Assembly (NCBI GenBank): GCA_002441005.1
Contig: DJWO01000002.1
Span: 62,538 to 126,537 of the forward strand
Direction: 5' to 3'
Length of the DNA: 64,000 nt
DNA from: Candidatus Aminicenantes bacterium UBA6228
Lineage (GTDB): Bacteria > Acidobacteriota > Aminicenantia > Aminicenantales > Saccharicenantaceae
This document shows, one piece after another, positions 26,625 to 36,006 of the stretch (its first letter is position 1; each line of letters opens with the position of its first letter). A program made the position numbers and the translations under genes. The notes below the pieces were generated by a model. The model was not told the origin of the DNA and ran no database searches. It saw only the letters and a list, made by a program, of their open reading frames with translations.

Positions 26625-27461
26625 ATGAAACTCTTGGAAGTCAAGAACCTGGAAGCCGGCTACAACCACCTGCCGGTTATTCATGACATCTCCTTTGATC
26701 TTGAGCAGGGAGAATTTCTGGCTGTCTGCGGTCCTAATGGCTCAGGTAAGAGTACGCTGGTTAAAGCTTTGCAGCGCCTGACTCCTTTTACCCGGGGAAC
26801 AGTCAAGCTGGAAGGTAGAAATGTCTTTCGCCTGAAAACTAAGGAAATAGCCGCCCTGCTGGCTTATGTGCCCCAGGTCTCAGATCAGGTTTTTGACTTC
26901 ACCGTTGAAGAGACAGTAGCCATGGGCCGATACGTCCATCAAGGCCACAAATTGGCTGGCCAGTTGGATAAAGACCGGTCAGAAATTGAAGAGGCTATGA
27001 GACTGACCGGGGTGGCCGCTCTCAGACAGAAAAACCTCAGCCAGTTAAGCGGCGGGGAAAGGCAGCGAGTGCTCATCGCCAGGGCTTTGGCCCAGGAGAC
27101 GCCGGTTCTCCTCCTGGATGAGCCAAGTTCCCATCTGGATATAAATTTTCAGCTCCAGATCTATCATCTTCTCCAGGACCTGCAGATAGAAAAAAAGAAG
27201 ACCATTCTGGTCGCCGAACACAATCTCAATCTCTGCATCCCTTACTGCCATCGATTGCTGTTCCTCAAGCAGGGCCGGATCGAAGCGGCCGGACCTCCAG
27301 CCGAAGTAATTAACCGCAAGGTAATCCGCCGCGTCTTTGATCTGGAAGTCGAGCTGAGAGAGAACACTTCTTCCGGCCTGCCTGAGATATCTTTCATTCA
27401 TTCTGCGGGCCGGACAGTGAACAAAATCGAGCCGGGACCGGAGACAGGAGCTAAAAATTAG
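26625..27461 (+). CDS. ABC transporter ATPase, B12/Fe(III)-siderophore family
   Basis: 278 aa. Walker A CGPNGSGKSTL, Q-loop YVPQVSDQVFDFTVEETV, signature LSGGERQRVLIARALAQ, Walker B VLLLDEPSSHLD, switch His in VAEHNLN. The pattern is that of FecE/BtuD/FhuC ATPases. A binding protein gene and a permease gene follow, forming a complete importer for cobalamin, heme or a siderophore. No cobalamin riboswitch was recognised in the 186 bases upstream, so the substrate is undetermined. No good ribosome site precedes the ATG. Confidence 0.92.
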   Translation: MKLLEVKNLEAGYNHLPVIHDISFDLEQGEFLAVCGPNGSGKSTLVKALQRLTPFTRGTVKLEGRNVFRLKTKEIAALLAYVPQVSDQVFDFTVEETVAMGRYVHQGHKLAGQLDKDRSEIEEAMRLTGVAALRQKNLSQLSGGERQRVLIARALAQETPVLLLDEPSSHLDINFQLQIYHLLQDLQIEKKKTILVAEHNLNLCIPYCHRLLFLKQGRIEAAGPPAEVINRKVIRRVFDLEVELRENTSSGLPEISFIHSAGRTVNKIEPGPETGAKN

Positions 27462-27573
27462 AAAAAAGCCAGTTAATCCCGGATTAAAGCTCTGGCGGCT
27501 TGACCGTCTGGCAACCGGTTCTTGTTTTTGTCCATTTAATCCGCCACCGGCCAGGCCGAACCACCGCTGGCTT

Positions 27574-28479
27574 TTGCTCTGTCTGACTTTTCTGATAATT
27601 TTCCCCCTGACTCTCTCCAGCCTTTTTCCCCAGACAAGGGTACTGGCTGATGACTTTGGCCACCGGCTTGAGCTCAGCCATTGCCCTGAGAGAATAATTT
27701 CTTTAGCTCCCAATCTGACCGAAATACTCTTTGCCCTGGGCCTCGGCCAGAAGGTCGCCGGGGTAACCAGTTTCTGTGATTATCCGCCAGAAGCCAGACA
27801 GAAAGAAATAATCGGCGGGCTGGTTGATCCTAATTTAGAAAAAATCAGGGTTCTTAAGCCAGATTTAATTCTGGCTTTCAGGGGCAATCCGCGCCGGATT
27901 CTCGACCGGTTGTATGCAGAAAAGATGCCGCTTCAGGCCTTTGAAACCGGACAGAACTTTGAAGACCTTTTCTCTCTTATTGAGCGGATTTCACTTTTAA
28001 CCTGCACCCGGGCCAGAGGACAGGAGCTTATTTCCAGCCTGAAAGAAAAAATTAAGCTGATTGAGACCAGCCTCCCGGCCAGCCGGGAGAGCCTAAGAGT
28101 TTTCCTGACCCTTTACGGCCAGGGACAGGGGCTGTGGACCTGCGGCCATAATAGTTATCTTAATTATTTACTTGAGCGGGCTGGCCTTCAAAATGTCGCT
28201 TCTGGACTTGAGGGCAACTGGTTTGCTTATAATCCCGAGAAATTAATAGCCGATAATCCCGAGTTGATTCTTATTCTGGCTGGTAATAAAGAGGCTTTCC
28301 AGCAGGCTACCAACTGGCTCGCCAGCCTGCCTCCCCTTAAAGACATTAAGGCCATTAAAAATAAAAAATTCGTTTTTCTCGATGAAAATCTGTTCAGCCG
28401 TTTTGGCCCGAGGCTAATTGAGGCCTTTAACTGGCTGGTCAGGGCAGTTTATTTTCCTGCTGAACAGGAGGAAAAATGA
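27574..28479 (+). CDS. periplasmic substrate-binding protein, BtuF/FecB-like
   Basis: About 301 aa. A hydrophobic export segment precedes a helical-backbone binding-protein fold: RIISLAPNLTEILFALGLG, VAGVTSFCDYP, IRVLKPDLIL, LTLYGQGQGLWTCGHNSYLN and the C-terminal RFGPRLIEAFNWLV. It delivers ligand to the adjacent permease. The start is uncertain: TTG 27574 gives a signal lacking positive charge, but the frame stays open upstream and includes RPNHRW just before the hydrophobic stretch, with no ATG or GTG found there. Its stop overlaps the permease ATG. Confidence 0.88.
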   Translation: MLCLTFLIIFPLTLSSLFPQTRVLADDFGHRLELSHCPERIISLAPNLTEILFALGLGQKVAGVTSFCDYPPEARQKEIIGGLVDPNLEKIRVLKPDLILAFRGNPRRILDRLYAEKMPLQAFETGQNFEDLFSLIERISLLTCTRARGQELISSLKEKIKLIETSLPASRESLRVFLTLYGQGQGLWTCGHNSYLNYLLERAGLQNVASGLEGNWFAYNPEKLIADNPELILILAGNKEAFQQATNWLASLPPLKDIKAIKNKKFVFLDENLFSRFGPRLIEAFNWLVRAVYFPAEQEEK

Positions 28480-29477
28480 GCCCCCGCCACAGGAACTGGT
28501 TTTTTCCGGTATCCCTTATTCTTCTGACTCTGGCCGGCTTCCTGTTGTCAGTTAAGCTCGGAGCCGTCAGAATGACCTGGCAGGAAATCCGGGCCGGTCT
28601 TTTTTCCGGCGGTCAGTTTAAAGATATCCTGATTCACCTCCGGTTGCCCCGGGCTATTCTGGCTTATCTGGTCGGTGCAGCTCTGGCTCTTTCTGGAGCG
28701 ATTCTTCAGGGGTATTTCCGGAACCCTTTAGCCGACCCCTTTATTCTCGGCGTTTCTTCAGGGGCATCTCTGGGAGCCGTCCTTAGCCTGGAGATTGGCC
28801 TGACCTGGACCGTCTTCGGTTTTTCCAGCCAGAGCTGGCTGGCTCTTTTGACCAGTCTCCTTCTGGTCGGCTCGGTTTACTTAATTTCAGAGAATCAAAG
28901 TCCCGGGCGGTCTGAAAGCCTGCTTTTGACCGGGATTGCCGCCGGGGCAATGGCTTCAGCCCTGACTTCCTTTTTTCTTTTCAGGCGGGCTGATGCCTAT
29001 GAACAGGCAGTGTTCTGGCTCTTAGGCAGTTTTTCCCTTTCAGGCTGGAAAGAAGTCTGGTTGCTTCTTCCCTATTTTCTTCTGACCCTGATCATTTCCC
29101 AGTATTTTGCTCCTGAGATGAATCTTCTGGCCCTCGGCGACGAGGTTGCTCAGTCATTAGGCTGCCCGGTAAAAACCATCAGGAGACTTTTTCTTTTTCT
29201 GGCCACACTTTTAGCTTCATTTTCAGTAGCTGTAGCCGGAATCATTGGTTTTGTCGGGCTGATTGTGCCTCATTCAGTCAGGTTGTTGATTGGTCCAGAT
29301 CACCGCCGGCTTTTTTTATTTTCTGCTTTGACCGGTGGGATGATGCTGGTTTTTTGCGACCTGCTGGCCAGGACAGTCTTTTCTCCCTCAGAAATCCCAA
29401 TTGGCGTGATTACCGCAGCCCTCGGTGCCCCGTTTTTTATCTATCTTTTAAACCGCCACCAGCGGGGCAGGTCCTGA
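28476..29477 (+). CDS. ABC transporter permease, FecCD/BtuC family
   Basis: 333 aa, about nine to ten membrane helices. RLPRAILAYLVGAALALSGA, FRNPLADPFILGVSSGASLG, and the ATPase-coupling segment GFVGLIVPHSVRLLIGPDHR are diagnostic. It overlaps the binding-protein gene by ATGA. The helix stretches are Leu/Phe rich with no interruption. Confidence 0.94.
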   Translation: MSPRHRNWFFPVSLILLTLAGFLLSVKLGAVRMTWQEIRAGLFSGGQFKDILIHLRLPRAILAYLVGAALALSGAILQGYFRNPLADPFILGVSSGASLGAVLSLEIGLTWTVFGFSSQSWLALLTSLLLVGSVYLISENQSPGRSESLLLTGIAAGAMASALTSFFLFRRADAYEQAVFWLLGSFSLSGWKEVWLLLPYFLLTLIISQYFAPEMNLLALGDEVAQSLGCPVKTIRRLFLFLATLLASFSVAVAGIIGFVGLIVPHSVRLLIGPDHRRLFLFSALTGGMMLVFCDLLARTVFSPSEIPIGVITAALGAPFFIYLLNRHQRGRS

Positions 29478-29577
29478 AAATTAACATTTTCCCCTTTATA
29501 TCGCTGGCCGCTCTCTTCTGGAAACAGCCTGGAAATGGTTGACAACCGGCTATCTTTTAGCTTAATGTAAATATATC

Positions 29578-29949
29578 ATGCTGCTAACCTTCAACCAGAC
29601 CCTTTTTCTGATTTTGACTGTGGCGGCAGTAGTTATAGCTGTTTTTTTAATTCTCTTTCTCCTTCAGCTCCGCCGGACAGCCAGGGAGGCAGAGAAATCT
29701 CTCCAGGAATTCCAGGTCACTCTTGAAAAGCTCAAGACGATTGAGGATAAGGTCGAACGCCGCCTCGACGAGACAGGGACAATTATTCAATCAGCCAAAA
29801 AAACGGTTTCGGGTCTGTCAGAACTTTCCCTTTTCTTAACGACCAGAGTGGTCAGGCCGGCCTCTAAGTACTGGCCGGTTATTTTCCCTTTGGTGCGTTT
29901 TGGCTGGCAACTGATAAAAAAAAGAAAGGAGAAAAAAAATGGGAGATGA
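29578..29949 (+). CDS. single-pass membrane protein, DUF948-like
   Basis: 123 aa. One N-terminal membrane helix (about residues 8-30), then a coiled-coil segment (LQEFQVTLEKLKTIEDKVERRLDE) and a basic tail. The layout matches DUF948 proteins, which usually sit next to YtxH proteins, as here. Function unknown; envelope or stress association is typical. Starts with ATG; the 3' end overlaps the YtxH gene by 11 bases. Confidence 0.7.
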   Translation: MLLTFNQTLFLILTVAAVVIAVFLILFLLQLRRTAREAEKSLQEFQVTLEKLKTIEDKVERRLDETGTIIQSAKKTVSGLSELSLFLTTRVVRPASKYWPVIFPLVRFGWQLIKKRKEKKNGR

Positions 29950-30265
29950 CAGAGATTCCCACTTTGCTGACACTCTTTTGACCTTTTTAGCCGGGGCAGC
30001 GACAGGTTTTATTCTGGGCATTTTATTCGCTCCTTCCAGCGGCAAAGAAACCAGAAAAAAGATTAAAGAACAGGCCAAAAAGGGCCAGGAGCTGGCTGTC
30101 CAGGGTTATAGCAAAGTGGCCAAAGAAGCGGAAAAAGGAGCTAAGGTAGTTAAAGAACGGGCCGAAGAGGGCATTGAAGCCATAAAAGAATTTCTTGAAA
30201 AGAAAAAAACTGAGACAGCTGGGGAGAAACCAGAATTTCCTGAAGACTTAGAAACAGAAAAATAA
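29939..30265 (+). CDS. YtxH-domain protein
   Basis: 108 aa. LTFLAGAATGFILGILFAPSSGKETRKKI is the YtxH/gas-vesicle-like signature (Gly-rich membrane segment, APxSGKETR), followed by a Lys/Glu amphipathic helix region. Such proteins are small, membrane-linked and stress associated; molecular role unknown. AAAGGAG precedes the ATG. Coupled to the DUF948-like gene. Confidence 0.85.
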   Translation: MGDDRDSHFADTLLTFLAGAATGFILGILFAPSSGKETRKKIKEQAKKGQELAVQGYSKVAKEAEKGAKVVKERAEEGIEAIKEFLEKKKTETAGEKPEFPEDLETEK

Positions 30266-30345
30266 CAATTCAGCTTTTTCTACCTTTCAAAGGGCCTGAA
30301 ATAAACGGGGATTAATAGAAGTCTAAAAACCAGGCGAGGATCGGC

Positions 30346-31674
30346 ATGGGCAAGCGCTTAACTAAATTTATTTTCCTGACTTTCATTTTAGCTATTGTTC
30401 TAAAAGGGCCAGTCAGCCTGGCAGCCATTGACCTCAAGACCGCCACAGCCATTGACCAGGAAATAGAGAAGAACCGGGCCGAGATTATAAAAATTCGCCG
30501 CTTCCTTCATATGAATCCTGAGCTTGGCAACCGCGAATATGAAACCAGCAAATTAGTGGCCAATAAATTAGCAGCTCTCGGGCTGGAAGTAAAAACCGGC
30601 GTGGCCAAAACCGGTGTAGTCGGGCTTCTGACCGGGGCTTTGCCCGGTCCAACCGTAGCCATCAGAGCCGATATGGATGCCCTGCCCATTGCTGAGGAGA
30701 ACGATTTCCCCTACAAATCTCTTAACCCCGGGGTGATGCAGGCCTGCGGCCACGATTTTCATACCTCCATTGCTCTGGGGACAGCCACCGTCCTCAGCAG
30801 TCTCAAGGATAAAATCAGAGGCAAAATAAAATTTATTTTCCAGCCGGCTGAGGAAGGCCCTCCTCCGGGAGAAGAAGGCGGAGCAGAGCTGATGATCAGA
30901 GAAGGTGTGCTAATTGACCCGCCGGTCCGGGCGATCTTTGGCCTCCACGTCTGGCCCGACCTTAAAATTGGCCAGGTTGGTTATGCTTCGGGCTATTCCA
31001 TGGCCAGCTCGGACAGTTTTACTCTGACGATCAAAGGGAAAAGTGCTCATGGAGCCAGACCTCAGGAAGGCATCGATGCCATTGTTATCGCCGCTGAAAT
31101 AATCAGCAACCTTCAAAATATAAGAAGCCGGCTGGTTGATCCGACCGAATCACTGGTCATTTCCATCGGCAAAATCCAGGGCGGAGTCAGATCTAATATA
31201 ATTGCTGAGACCGTTATCCTTGAAGGAACAGTCCGGACCTTGAATGCCGGTGTCCGGGAGGCCATTCCAGGACTGATAGAAAACCTGGCTCAAGGAATCT
31301 GTCAGAGTTATGGCGCCACCTTTACCCTTGATTATGAACGCCAGCTGCCGCCTGTTTATAATCACCCCGAATTTCTGAATGCCGTTCTACCCTGGTTAGC
31401 AGAATCTCTGGGTGAAGATAACCTGATCGAGGTCAAGCCCCAGATGGTGGCTGAAGACTTCGCCTTTTATGCTGAAAAAATTCCTGCCTTTTATTTCTTT
31501 CTGGGAGTCAAAAGCCCGAGGCAGATGATAGCCCCTCCTCTCCATAGCCCTAATTTCAATCCTGATGAACGGGCCATCCCGGTTGGCATCAGGGCTATGT
31601 GTCATCTTGTCCTCAACGCCTTAGAACAGCAAGCCTCTTTAAAAACAGCCAGCGAGACCCCGCCTGTTAATTAG
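30346..31674 (+). CDS. secreted M20-family amidohydrolase/carboxypeptidase
   Basis: 442 aa. A signal peptide (about residues 1-27) precedes a metallopeptidase/amidohydrolase of the M20D type: VAIRADMDALPI, QACGHDFHTSIALG, IFQPAEEGPPPGEEGG, IFGLHVWPDLKIGQV and the C-terminal MVAEDFAFYAEKIPAFYFFLG. His, Glu and Asp metal ligands are present. Relatives hydrolyse N-acyl amino acids, hippurate or indole-acetyl conjugates; substrate here is unknown. The export signal places it in the periplasm, less usual for this family. Confidence 0.9.
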   Translation: MGKRLTKFIFLTFILAIVLKGPVSLAAIDLKTATAIDQEIEKNRAEIIKIRRFLHMNPELGNREYETSKLVANKLAALGLEVKTGVAKTGVVGLLTGALPGPTVAIRADMDALPIAEENDFPYKSLNPGVMQACGHDFHTSIALGTATVLSSLKDKIRGKIKFIFQPAEEGPPPGEEGGAELMIREGVLIDPPVRAIFGLHVWPDLKIGQVGYASGYSMASSDSFTLTIKGKSAHGARPQEGIDAIVIAAEIISNLQNIRSRLVDPTESLVISIGKIQGGVRSNIIAETVILEGTVRTLNAGVREAIPGLIENLAQGICQSYGATFTLDYERQLPPVYNHPEFLNAVLPWLAESLGEDNLIEVKPQMVAEDFAFYAEKIPAFYFFLGVKSPRQMIAPPLHSPNFNPDERAIPVGIRAMCHLVLNALEQQASLKTASETPPVN

Positions 31675-31700
31675 TGGACAGCCGGCCGTCTATCTAATTG

Positions 31701-34133
31701 ATGGCCTGTCCTCTGCTTTTTCCGGTTTGTAGCTTTGTCGCCGGCCTCATTCTGGCCGGACTTCTTAAGCTGGATTTCTCTGCCGGTCCGCTTCTGCTTC
31801 TTCTGGCCGGCTGGCTCGCTGCCTGGCTGGCCTATTTTCTAAAAAAGGACCGGCTGGCCTACTGGCTCCTGATCATAGCCTTTCTAATTTCAGGCGTAAA
31901 TCTCAGGGCTCTGGGCAGCAAATTTTACCTGGATAATCCGCTTAAGGACTTCCAGCCGGGAAGCTACCTTAACTTCAAAGGGCTGGTCTTGAAATCACCG
32001 GAAAGAGGTCTTGATCGCGACCGCCTGCTCATTGCTGCCAGGGAAATCGAGAGCGGCGGTCAAATAAGAAATATAAAGGTTAAATTACAACTGACCGTCC
32101 CCCACTCCCCAACCAGTTCTGAGCCTCTGGAACTTCAAGCCGGCGACCAGCTTGAATTCTCAGCCAGCCTCAATGAGGATAGCTCTTTTAAAAACTTCTA
32201 TCCCGATTTTATGCCCCGCTATCTTCGAAGCCAGAAGATTCAGACCAGAGCCTATACCAAAAGCCCGCTTCTTTTAAAAAAGCTTAACCAGACAAACCAT
32301 AGCTTTCGAGGATTCTTTTCCCGGTTGAGACGGAAACTCCAGAAGGAAATAGAAGCTGATTTTCCCGGCCAGACAAAATTTAATCTAAGCCGCGAAGGAG
32401 CTATTCTGGAAGCCCTCCTTCTGGGCGAAGATGGCCGGCTTGACCGCCAGACAGATAGCCAGTTTCAAAAGACCGGGCTTTACCATCTTTTAGCCATTTC
32501 CGGAGCTCACGTCGGGGTCGTCTCAGCCTTTCTTTTCTTACTCCTCAAATTTTTCTTGACTTCAAAAAAACTAACTTACCTGATTCTCCTGGTGGCCTTA
32601 GCCTTTTACGGCTGTTTGGTCGAAGGCCAGCCATCAGTTTTCCGGGCGGTTATCATGGCCTCACTGGTTATTGCCGGTAAACTAATTTTTGCTCAGGTCA
32701 ATCTCTTAAACACCATCTCACTTTCCGCCCTGATTCTTCTTGGTCTCAACCCTTTTAGCCTTGATGAGGCTGGCTTTCAATTGACCTTTCTGGCCACTCT
32801 GGGTTTAATTCTCTTTTATCAGCCAGTTTATCGCTGCCTGCCCCGCCTGCCACTGAAACTGTCAGAACTGGCCGCCATGTCGGTGGCAGCGGTGGTAGCC
32901 ACCCTGCCCGTCATTGTTTATGATTTTAACCGGGTAACTTTCGCCTCAGCTATCCTGACCATTCCAGCCTCACCTTTAGTTAGCTTACTGATGGCAGCTG
33001 GCTATCTTTATTTATTTACCGGGCTGATTTCACCTTATATCAGTCACCTCCTGTCCGTCTTAATGAAGTTTCCAGTCAGGCTGTTTATCTGGCTGACCGG
33101 CTGCCTCGAGCCCGTCTCTTCCCTTTCCTACCGCCTGCCCTCCCCGCCTTTAGCTGTCATCCTGGGTTTTTATCTTTTCCTCCTTCTTCTTTTGCTAAAG
33201 CCAAGGTTTAAAGGCCAAAGGCCAGTTACCTGGCTGGTCTTTCTGGCCTTTTTTCTGATTCTCGTGACCTATCCTTTTAAACCAGGGACAGATGAGCTGA
33301 CGGTAACTGTCATTGATACCGGACAGGGTGAATCACAGGTGGTGGAGTTTCCCGGCGGCCGGCTCATGGTCATAGATGCTGGTGGATTTTTACAGAGTAA
33401 TTTCGACCCTGGAGAGAGCCTCGTTTCTCCTTTCCTCTGGTCAGGCGGTCATAAAAAGATTGATTATCTGGTCTCCAGCCACCTTCATCCCGACCACGCC
33501 GGCGGACTGCCAGCCCTGGCCAGAAATTTCAAAATAGGAGAATACTTTTTTACCGAAAACTATGCAGGCAATGCCCTGAATCAAGAAATCCAGTCCGCTC
33601 TGAATAAAAAAGTCAAAAGGACCAGAATAACTTCGGGCCTGAAACTCTGGCCAGCACCAGAAATTGAAGTGAGATTCTTTTATCCGGACGAAACGGCCCT
33701 GGTTTCTTTTCAACCAGGTAACGACCGGTCAGCGGTAATCAGAATAAGGCAGGGCGATGTCTCCTTCCTTTTTCCAGCAGATATCACCGGTCAGGTCGAA
33801 AATTATTTAATCAGTCAAGAAGAAATTAAAGATGAATTAAAGGCAACAGTCTTGAAAATTCCTCACCATGGCAGCCGCTCCTCTTCAACGGCCGCCTTTC
33901 TCCAGGCAGTTTCGCCTGTCATCGCTGTCGCCACCTGCGGCCGCCATAATGTTTATGGCTTCCCGGCGGAAGAAGTTGTCTTGAGACTAAAAGAACGCGG
34001 GGTTAAGTTCTACCGGACTGACCTGGATGGGGCCATAGAGTTTAAAACAGATGGCAGGCATCTGAGCTTGAGAACGGCCAGGTCGGAAGCAGCTCTTGTG
34101 TTTGAGGCCAACGGCCAGCCTTATCCTGATTGA
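31701..34133 (+). CDS. comEC: ComEC/Rec2-family DNA uptake channel
   Basis: About 810 aa. N-terminal hydrophobic helices and an OB-like segment, then the Competence domain (LLGEDGRLDRQTDSQFQKTG, YHLLAISGAHVGVVSAF, FYGCLVEGQPSVFRAVIMAS), and a C-terminal metallo-beta-lactamase domain with SSHLHPDHAGGLPAL and IPHHGSRSSST. ComEC carries single-stranded DNA across the inner membrane; the third domain may be a nuclease. ATG 31701 is preferred to the adjacent TTG 31698. No other competence genes are in view. Confidence 0.93.
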   Translation: MACPLLFPVCSFVAGLILAGLLKLDFSAGPLLLLLAGWLAAWLAYFLKKDRLAYWLLIIAFLISGVNLRALGSKFYLDNPLKDFQPGSYLNFKGLVLKSPERGLDRDRLLIAAREIESGGQIRNIKVKLQLTVPHSPTSSEPLELQAGDQLEFSASLNEDSSFKNFYPDFMPRYLRSQKIQTRAYTKSPLLLKKLNQTNHSFRGFFSRLRRKLQKEIEADFPGQTKFNLSREGAILEALLLGEDGRLDRQTDSQFQKTGLYHLLAISGAHVGVVSAFLFLLLKFFLTSKKLTYLILLVALAFYGCLVEGQPSVFRAVIMASLVIAGKLIFAQVNLLNTISLSALILLGLNPFSLDEAGFQLTFLATLGLILFYQPVYRCLPRLPLKLSELAAMSVAAVVATLPVIVYDFNRVTFASAILTIPASPLVSLLMAAGYLYLFTGLISPYISHLLSVLMKFPVRLFIWLTGCLEPVSSLSYRLPSPPLAVILGFYLFLLLLLLKPRFKGQRPVTWLVFLAFFLILVTYPFKPGTDELTVTVIDTGQGESQVVEFPGGRLMVIDAGGFLQSNFDPGESLVSPFLWSGGHKKIDYLVSSHLHPDHAGGLPALARNFKIGEYFFTENYAGNALNQEIQSALNKKVKRTRITSGLKLWPAPEIEVRFFYPDETALVSFQPGNDRSAVIRIRQGDVSFLFPADITGQVENYLISQEEIKDELKATVLKIPHHGSRSSSTAAFLQAVSPVIAVATCGRHNVYGFPAEEVVLRLKERGVKFYRTDLDGAIEFKTDGRHLSLRTARSEAALVFEANGQPYPD

Positions 34134-34159
34134 CATAACGGGTAAATTAGGCTTATTCT
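34130..34159 (+). promoter_or_regulatory. possible promoter overlapping the comEC stop
   Basis: TTGACA, 18 bases, TATTCT; the predicted start is about 13 bases before the next gene, which has GAGGG as ribosome site. The -35 overlaps the comEC TGA. Confidence 0.5.
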
Positions 34160-34178
34160 TAAAATAGCGAGGGAAATC

Positions 34179-34784
34179 ATGGTCAAAAAAATAATGGCTG
34201 TTCTGGTTTTCTTAAGTTTTTGTACTCCTGTCTGGCTGCTGGCCCAGGATCAGGAGCTGGCAGAACTGGCCAAAAAGGAAAAAGCCCGGCGAGAAAGTCT
34301 TAAAGGGAAGGAAATAAAAGTTATTACCAACCAGGATCTGGAAAAACTGACTAAAACTCCGGCCATCATCATTGCTAATGAAACGGAGGGTATCGCTGTG
34401 AATCAGGAAAACCAGCAGCCTCCGTCTCGACCGGACAATTATGTCCCTCCGGTCGTCCACCGGGTAACGGTTGAGAATCCAGCCCCGTCGAAACCGGGCG
34501 AGGCTCAGTCCGCCGGAGTTGATGCTACCGGAGGCCCGGTTGAAGATGCCTGGAAAAAAGCTAAGGAATATGTTGAGCTTCTGACTCTAAAAATGAACGC
34601 TCTCTGGCAGCAATTTTACGGTCTAACTGATGCCCGGACTAAAGACAGCATTCAACTGGAAATTAGTGAAACGTATGAAAAGCTGCTTAAAGCCCAGGAA
34701 GAAGAAACCAGACTCAGGGAGGAATACGAAAGTCAGATAAACCAGAAAAAAAGCTCCGAAGCTCCCCAGATCTGGATAAAATAA
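34179..34784 (+). CDS. secreted coiled-coil protein of unknown function
   Basis: 201 aa. Signal peptide ending near LLAQ, then a charged helix (AELAKKEKARRESLKGKE), a Pro-rich linker (about residues 75-110), and a second helical region (AWKKAKEYVELLTLKMNALW, ISETYEKLLKAQEEETRLRE). No enzyme motif is visible. It is convergent with the lipoprotein gene that follows, across 11 bases. No recognised family. Confidence 0.65.
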   Translation: MVKKIMAVLVFLSFCTPVWLLAQDQELAELAKKEKARRESLKGKEIKVITNQDLEKLTKTPAIIIANETEGIAVNQENQQPPSRPDNYVPPVVHRVTVENPAPSKPGEAQSAGVDATGGPVEDAWKKAKEYVELLTLKMNALWQQFYGLTDARTKDSIQLEISETYEKLLKAQEEETRLREEYESQINQKKSSEAPQIWIK

Positions 34785-34795
34785 AAGATAACTGG

Positions 34796-35695
34796 TCAGC
34801 GGAAATAAATAGTCTCAAGCCGGAAGCCAACCTGCTCCTGATCTTTAAGTTCAGGGTAGATCTCATTTATTTTTACAGTCTTATTAACTTTTAAAATTAA
34901 TTCTAACCCGTCTTTCTGACCAAGGCCGGAGGCGGTCAGTTGATATATTTTTTCGAAATTTCCAGGGGGCAGGGCAAATTCCTCCAGGACCCTGTCAGCG
35001 AGGGTAATAACCATTGTTAGCCCGGGTGGAGCTTCAACCGGGAGGCTGCCTCTTAACATCAGAGTGGCTGCTCGCCCCGGGTTTTTTAGCCAGCAGAAAG
35101 CCTGCTGGCCTGCCCAGCGCTCGCTCTGCCAATCGCCTGCCTTTTTCCCCGGGCGCTTGATGACTACCCAGCCGTCGAGAAAAACAATATCGGGAGTATC
35201 AGCTGGGCTGGGAGAAAGCTTTAGTTGCCGCCGGTAGACGACCACGGTGTCCTTCGCTCCTGACGGCTCAAAATACAGGCTGAAATTTACCGCCTTACCG
35301 GGCGCCGGCTGCGGGCTAAAGCGATCAATAAAAGGAGGGAAATATAACAATTTTTCAACTTCATAAACCCGGTTAGGCTGCCATTTAGAAAGCGGCAGGG
35401 GGAGAGAAAGCCTTTCCTCAAATAGGGCCCTGTTTCCAGCCGTAGCCCTGGCCACCAGCTGGTAATCTCCGGCCGGCGGCTCAAAACCGGAAGTGGTAAT
35501 AAACTTAACTTTTAAATTGGTCAGCAGGTTATCGCTCAGATTTTTATCAGTAAAACTAACACTTATCTCCAGGCCTGGCACCGGCAGTTTTTTTTCACAG
35601 GAAACCGCCGGTATTAGCAGCAGGGCGGTCAGGGCCGCCAGCCAGACTGGCTTGAAATAAAAGGAGGATTTATTTCCTGTTTCTCTTTTTTTCAT
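34796..35695 (-). CDS. lipoprotein of unknown function
   Basis: 299 aa. A lipoprotein signal ends LLLIPAVSC, so it is probably lipid-anchored. The rest looks like two beta-rich domains: residues 45-165 (ISVSFTDKNLSDNLLTNLKV, YQLVARATAGNRALFEE) and residues 170-299 (DIVFLDGWVVIKRPG, MLRGSLPVEAPPGLTMVI). No family was recognised. It has its own candidate promoter and diverges from the DUF481 gene. Confidence 0.65.
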   Translation of the reverse strand: MKKRETGNKSSFYFKPVWLAALTALLLIPAVSCEKKLPVPGLEISVSFTDKNLSDNLLTNLKVKFITTSGFEPPAGDYQLVARATAGNRALFEERLSLPLPLSKWQPNRVYEVEKLLYFPPFIDRFSPQPAPGKAVNFSLYFEPSGAKDTVVVYRRQLKLSPSPADTPDIVFLDGWVVIKRPGKKAGDWQSERWAGQQAFCWLKNPGRAATLMLRGSLPVEAPPGLTMVITLADRVLEEFALPPGNFEKIYQLTASGLGQKDGLELILKVNKTVKINEIYPELKDQEQVGFRLETIYFR

Positions 35696-35734
35696 TAAAA
35701 ACTTAGCTTTGGAGACCGGACTGATTTAAATTTT

Positions 35735-35763
35735 ATTATAGATGAAATGGCTTCTGTTAGCAA
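35735..35763 (-). promoter_or_regulatory. candidate promoter for the lipoprotein gene
   Basis: Minus strand TTGCTA, 17 bases, TATAAT (perfect -10), about 40 bases upstream of the start codon. Confidence 0.45.
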
Positions 35764-35860
35764 AACTCCTTCCTTGCTTACTGACAGATTTTAAATGAGT
35801 TAATGTTAATTTTGCTGGATTTTTCAAAACCGGTCAAACCAGAAACCGGGCAGCTGCCTA

Positions 35861-35888
35861 TTGACAGGCGCCGAGTTTTTATTATCCT
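35861..35888 (+). promoter_or_regulatory. candidate promoter for the DUF481 gene
   Basis: TTGACA, 16 bases, TATCCT. It implies a leader of about 110 bases containing the 35911-35933 inverted repeat. Confidence 0.5.
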
Positions 35889-35910
35889 GAAACCTTAGAG
35901 TTCTTTTTTT

Positions 35911-35933
35911 AGTTCCTTTATTTTTAAGGAACT
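35911..35933 (+). repeat. 8-bp perfect inverted repeat in the DUF481 leader
   Basis: AGTTCCTT, a seven-base AT loop, AAGGAACT. There is a T-run before it but not after, so it is not a standard terminator; a leader hairpin or an operator fits better. Confidence 0.5.
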
Positions 35934-36006
35934 GACTGCTGGCCCGCCTTAAAAATGACAGGACTTTTTCCTGCCAAAAAATTTAACTGGAAAAGGAAGC
36001 TGTCCA

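Larger units (their letters stand above)
35696..36006 (+). other. 311-base divergent intergenic region
   Basis: Between the lipoprotein gene (minus) and the DUF481 gene (plus). It holds one candidate promoter for each side and a perfect 8-bp inverted repeat downstream of the rightward one. No protein-like frame or RNA gene was recognised. Confidence 0.6.
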
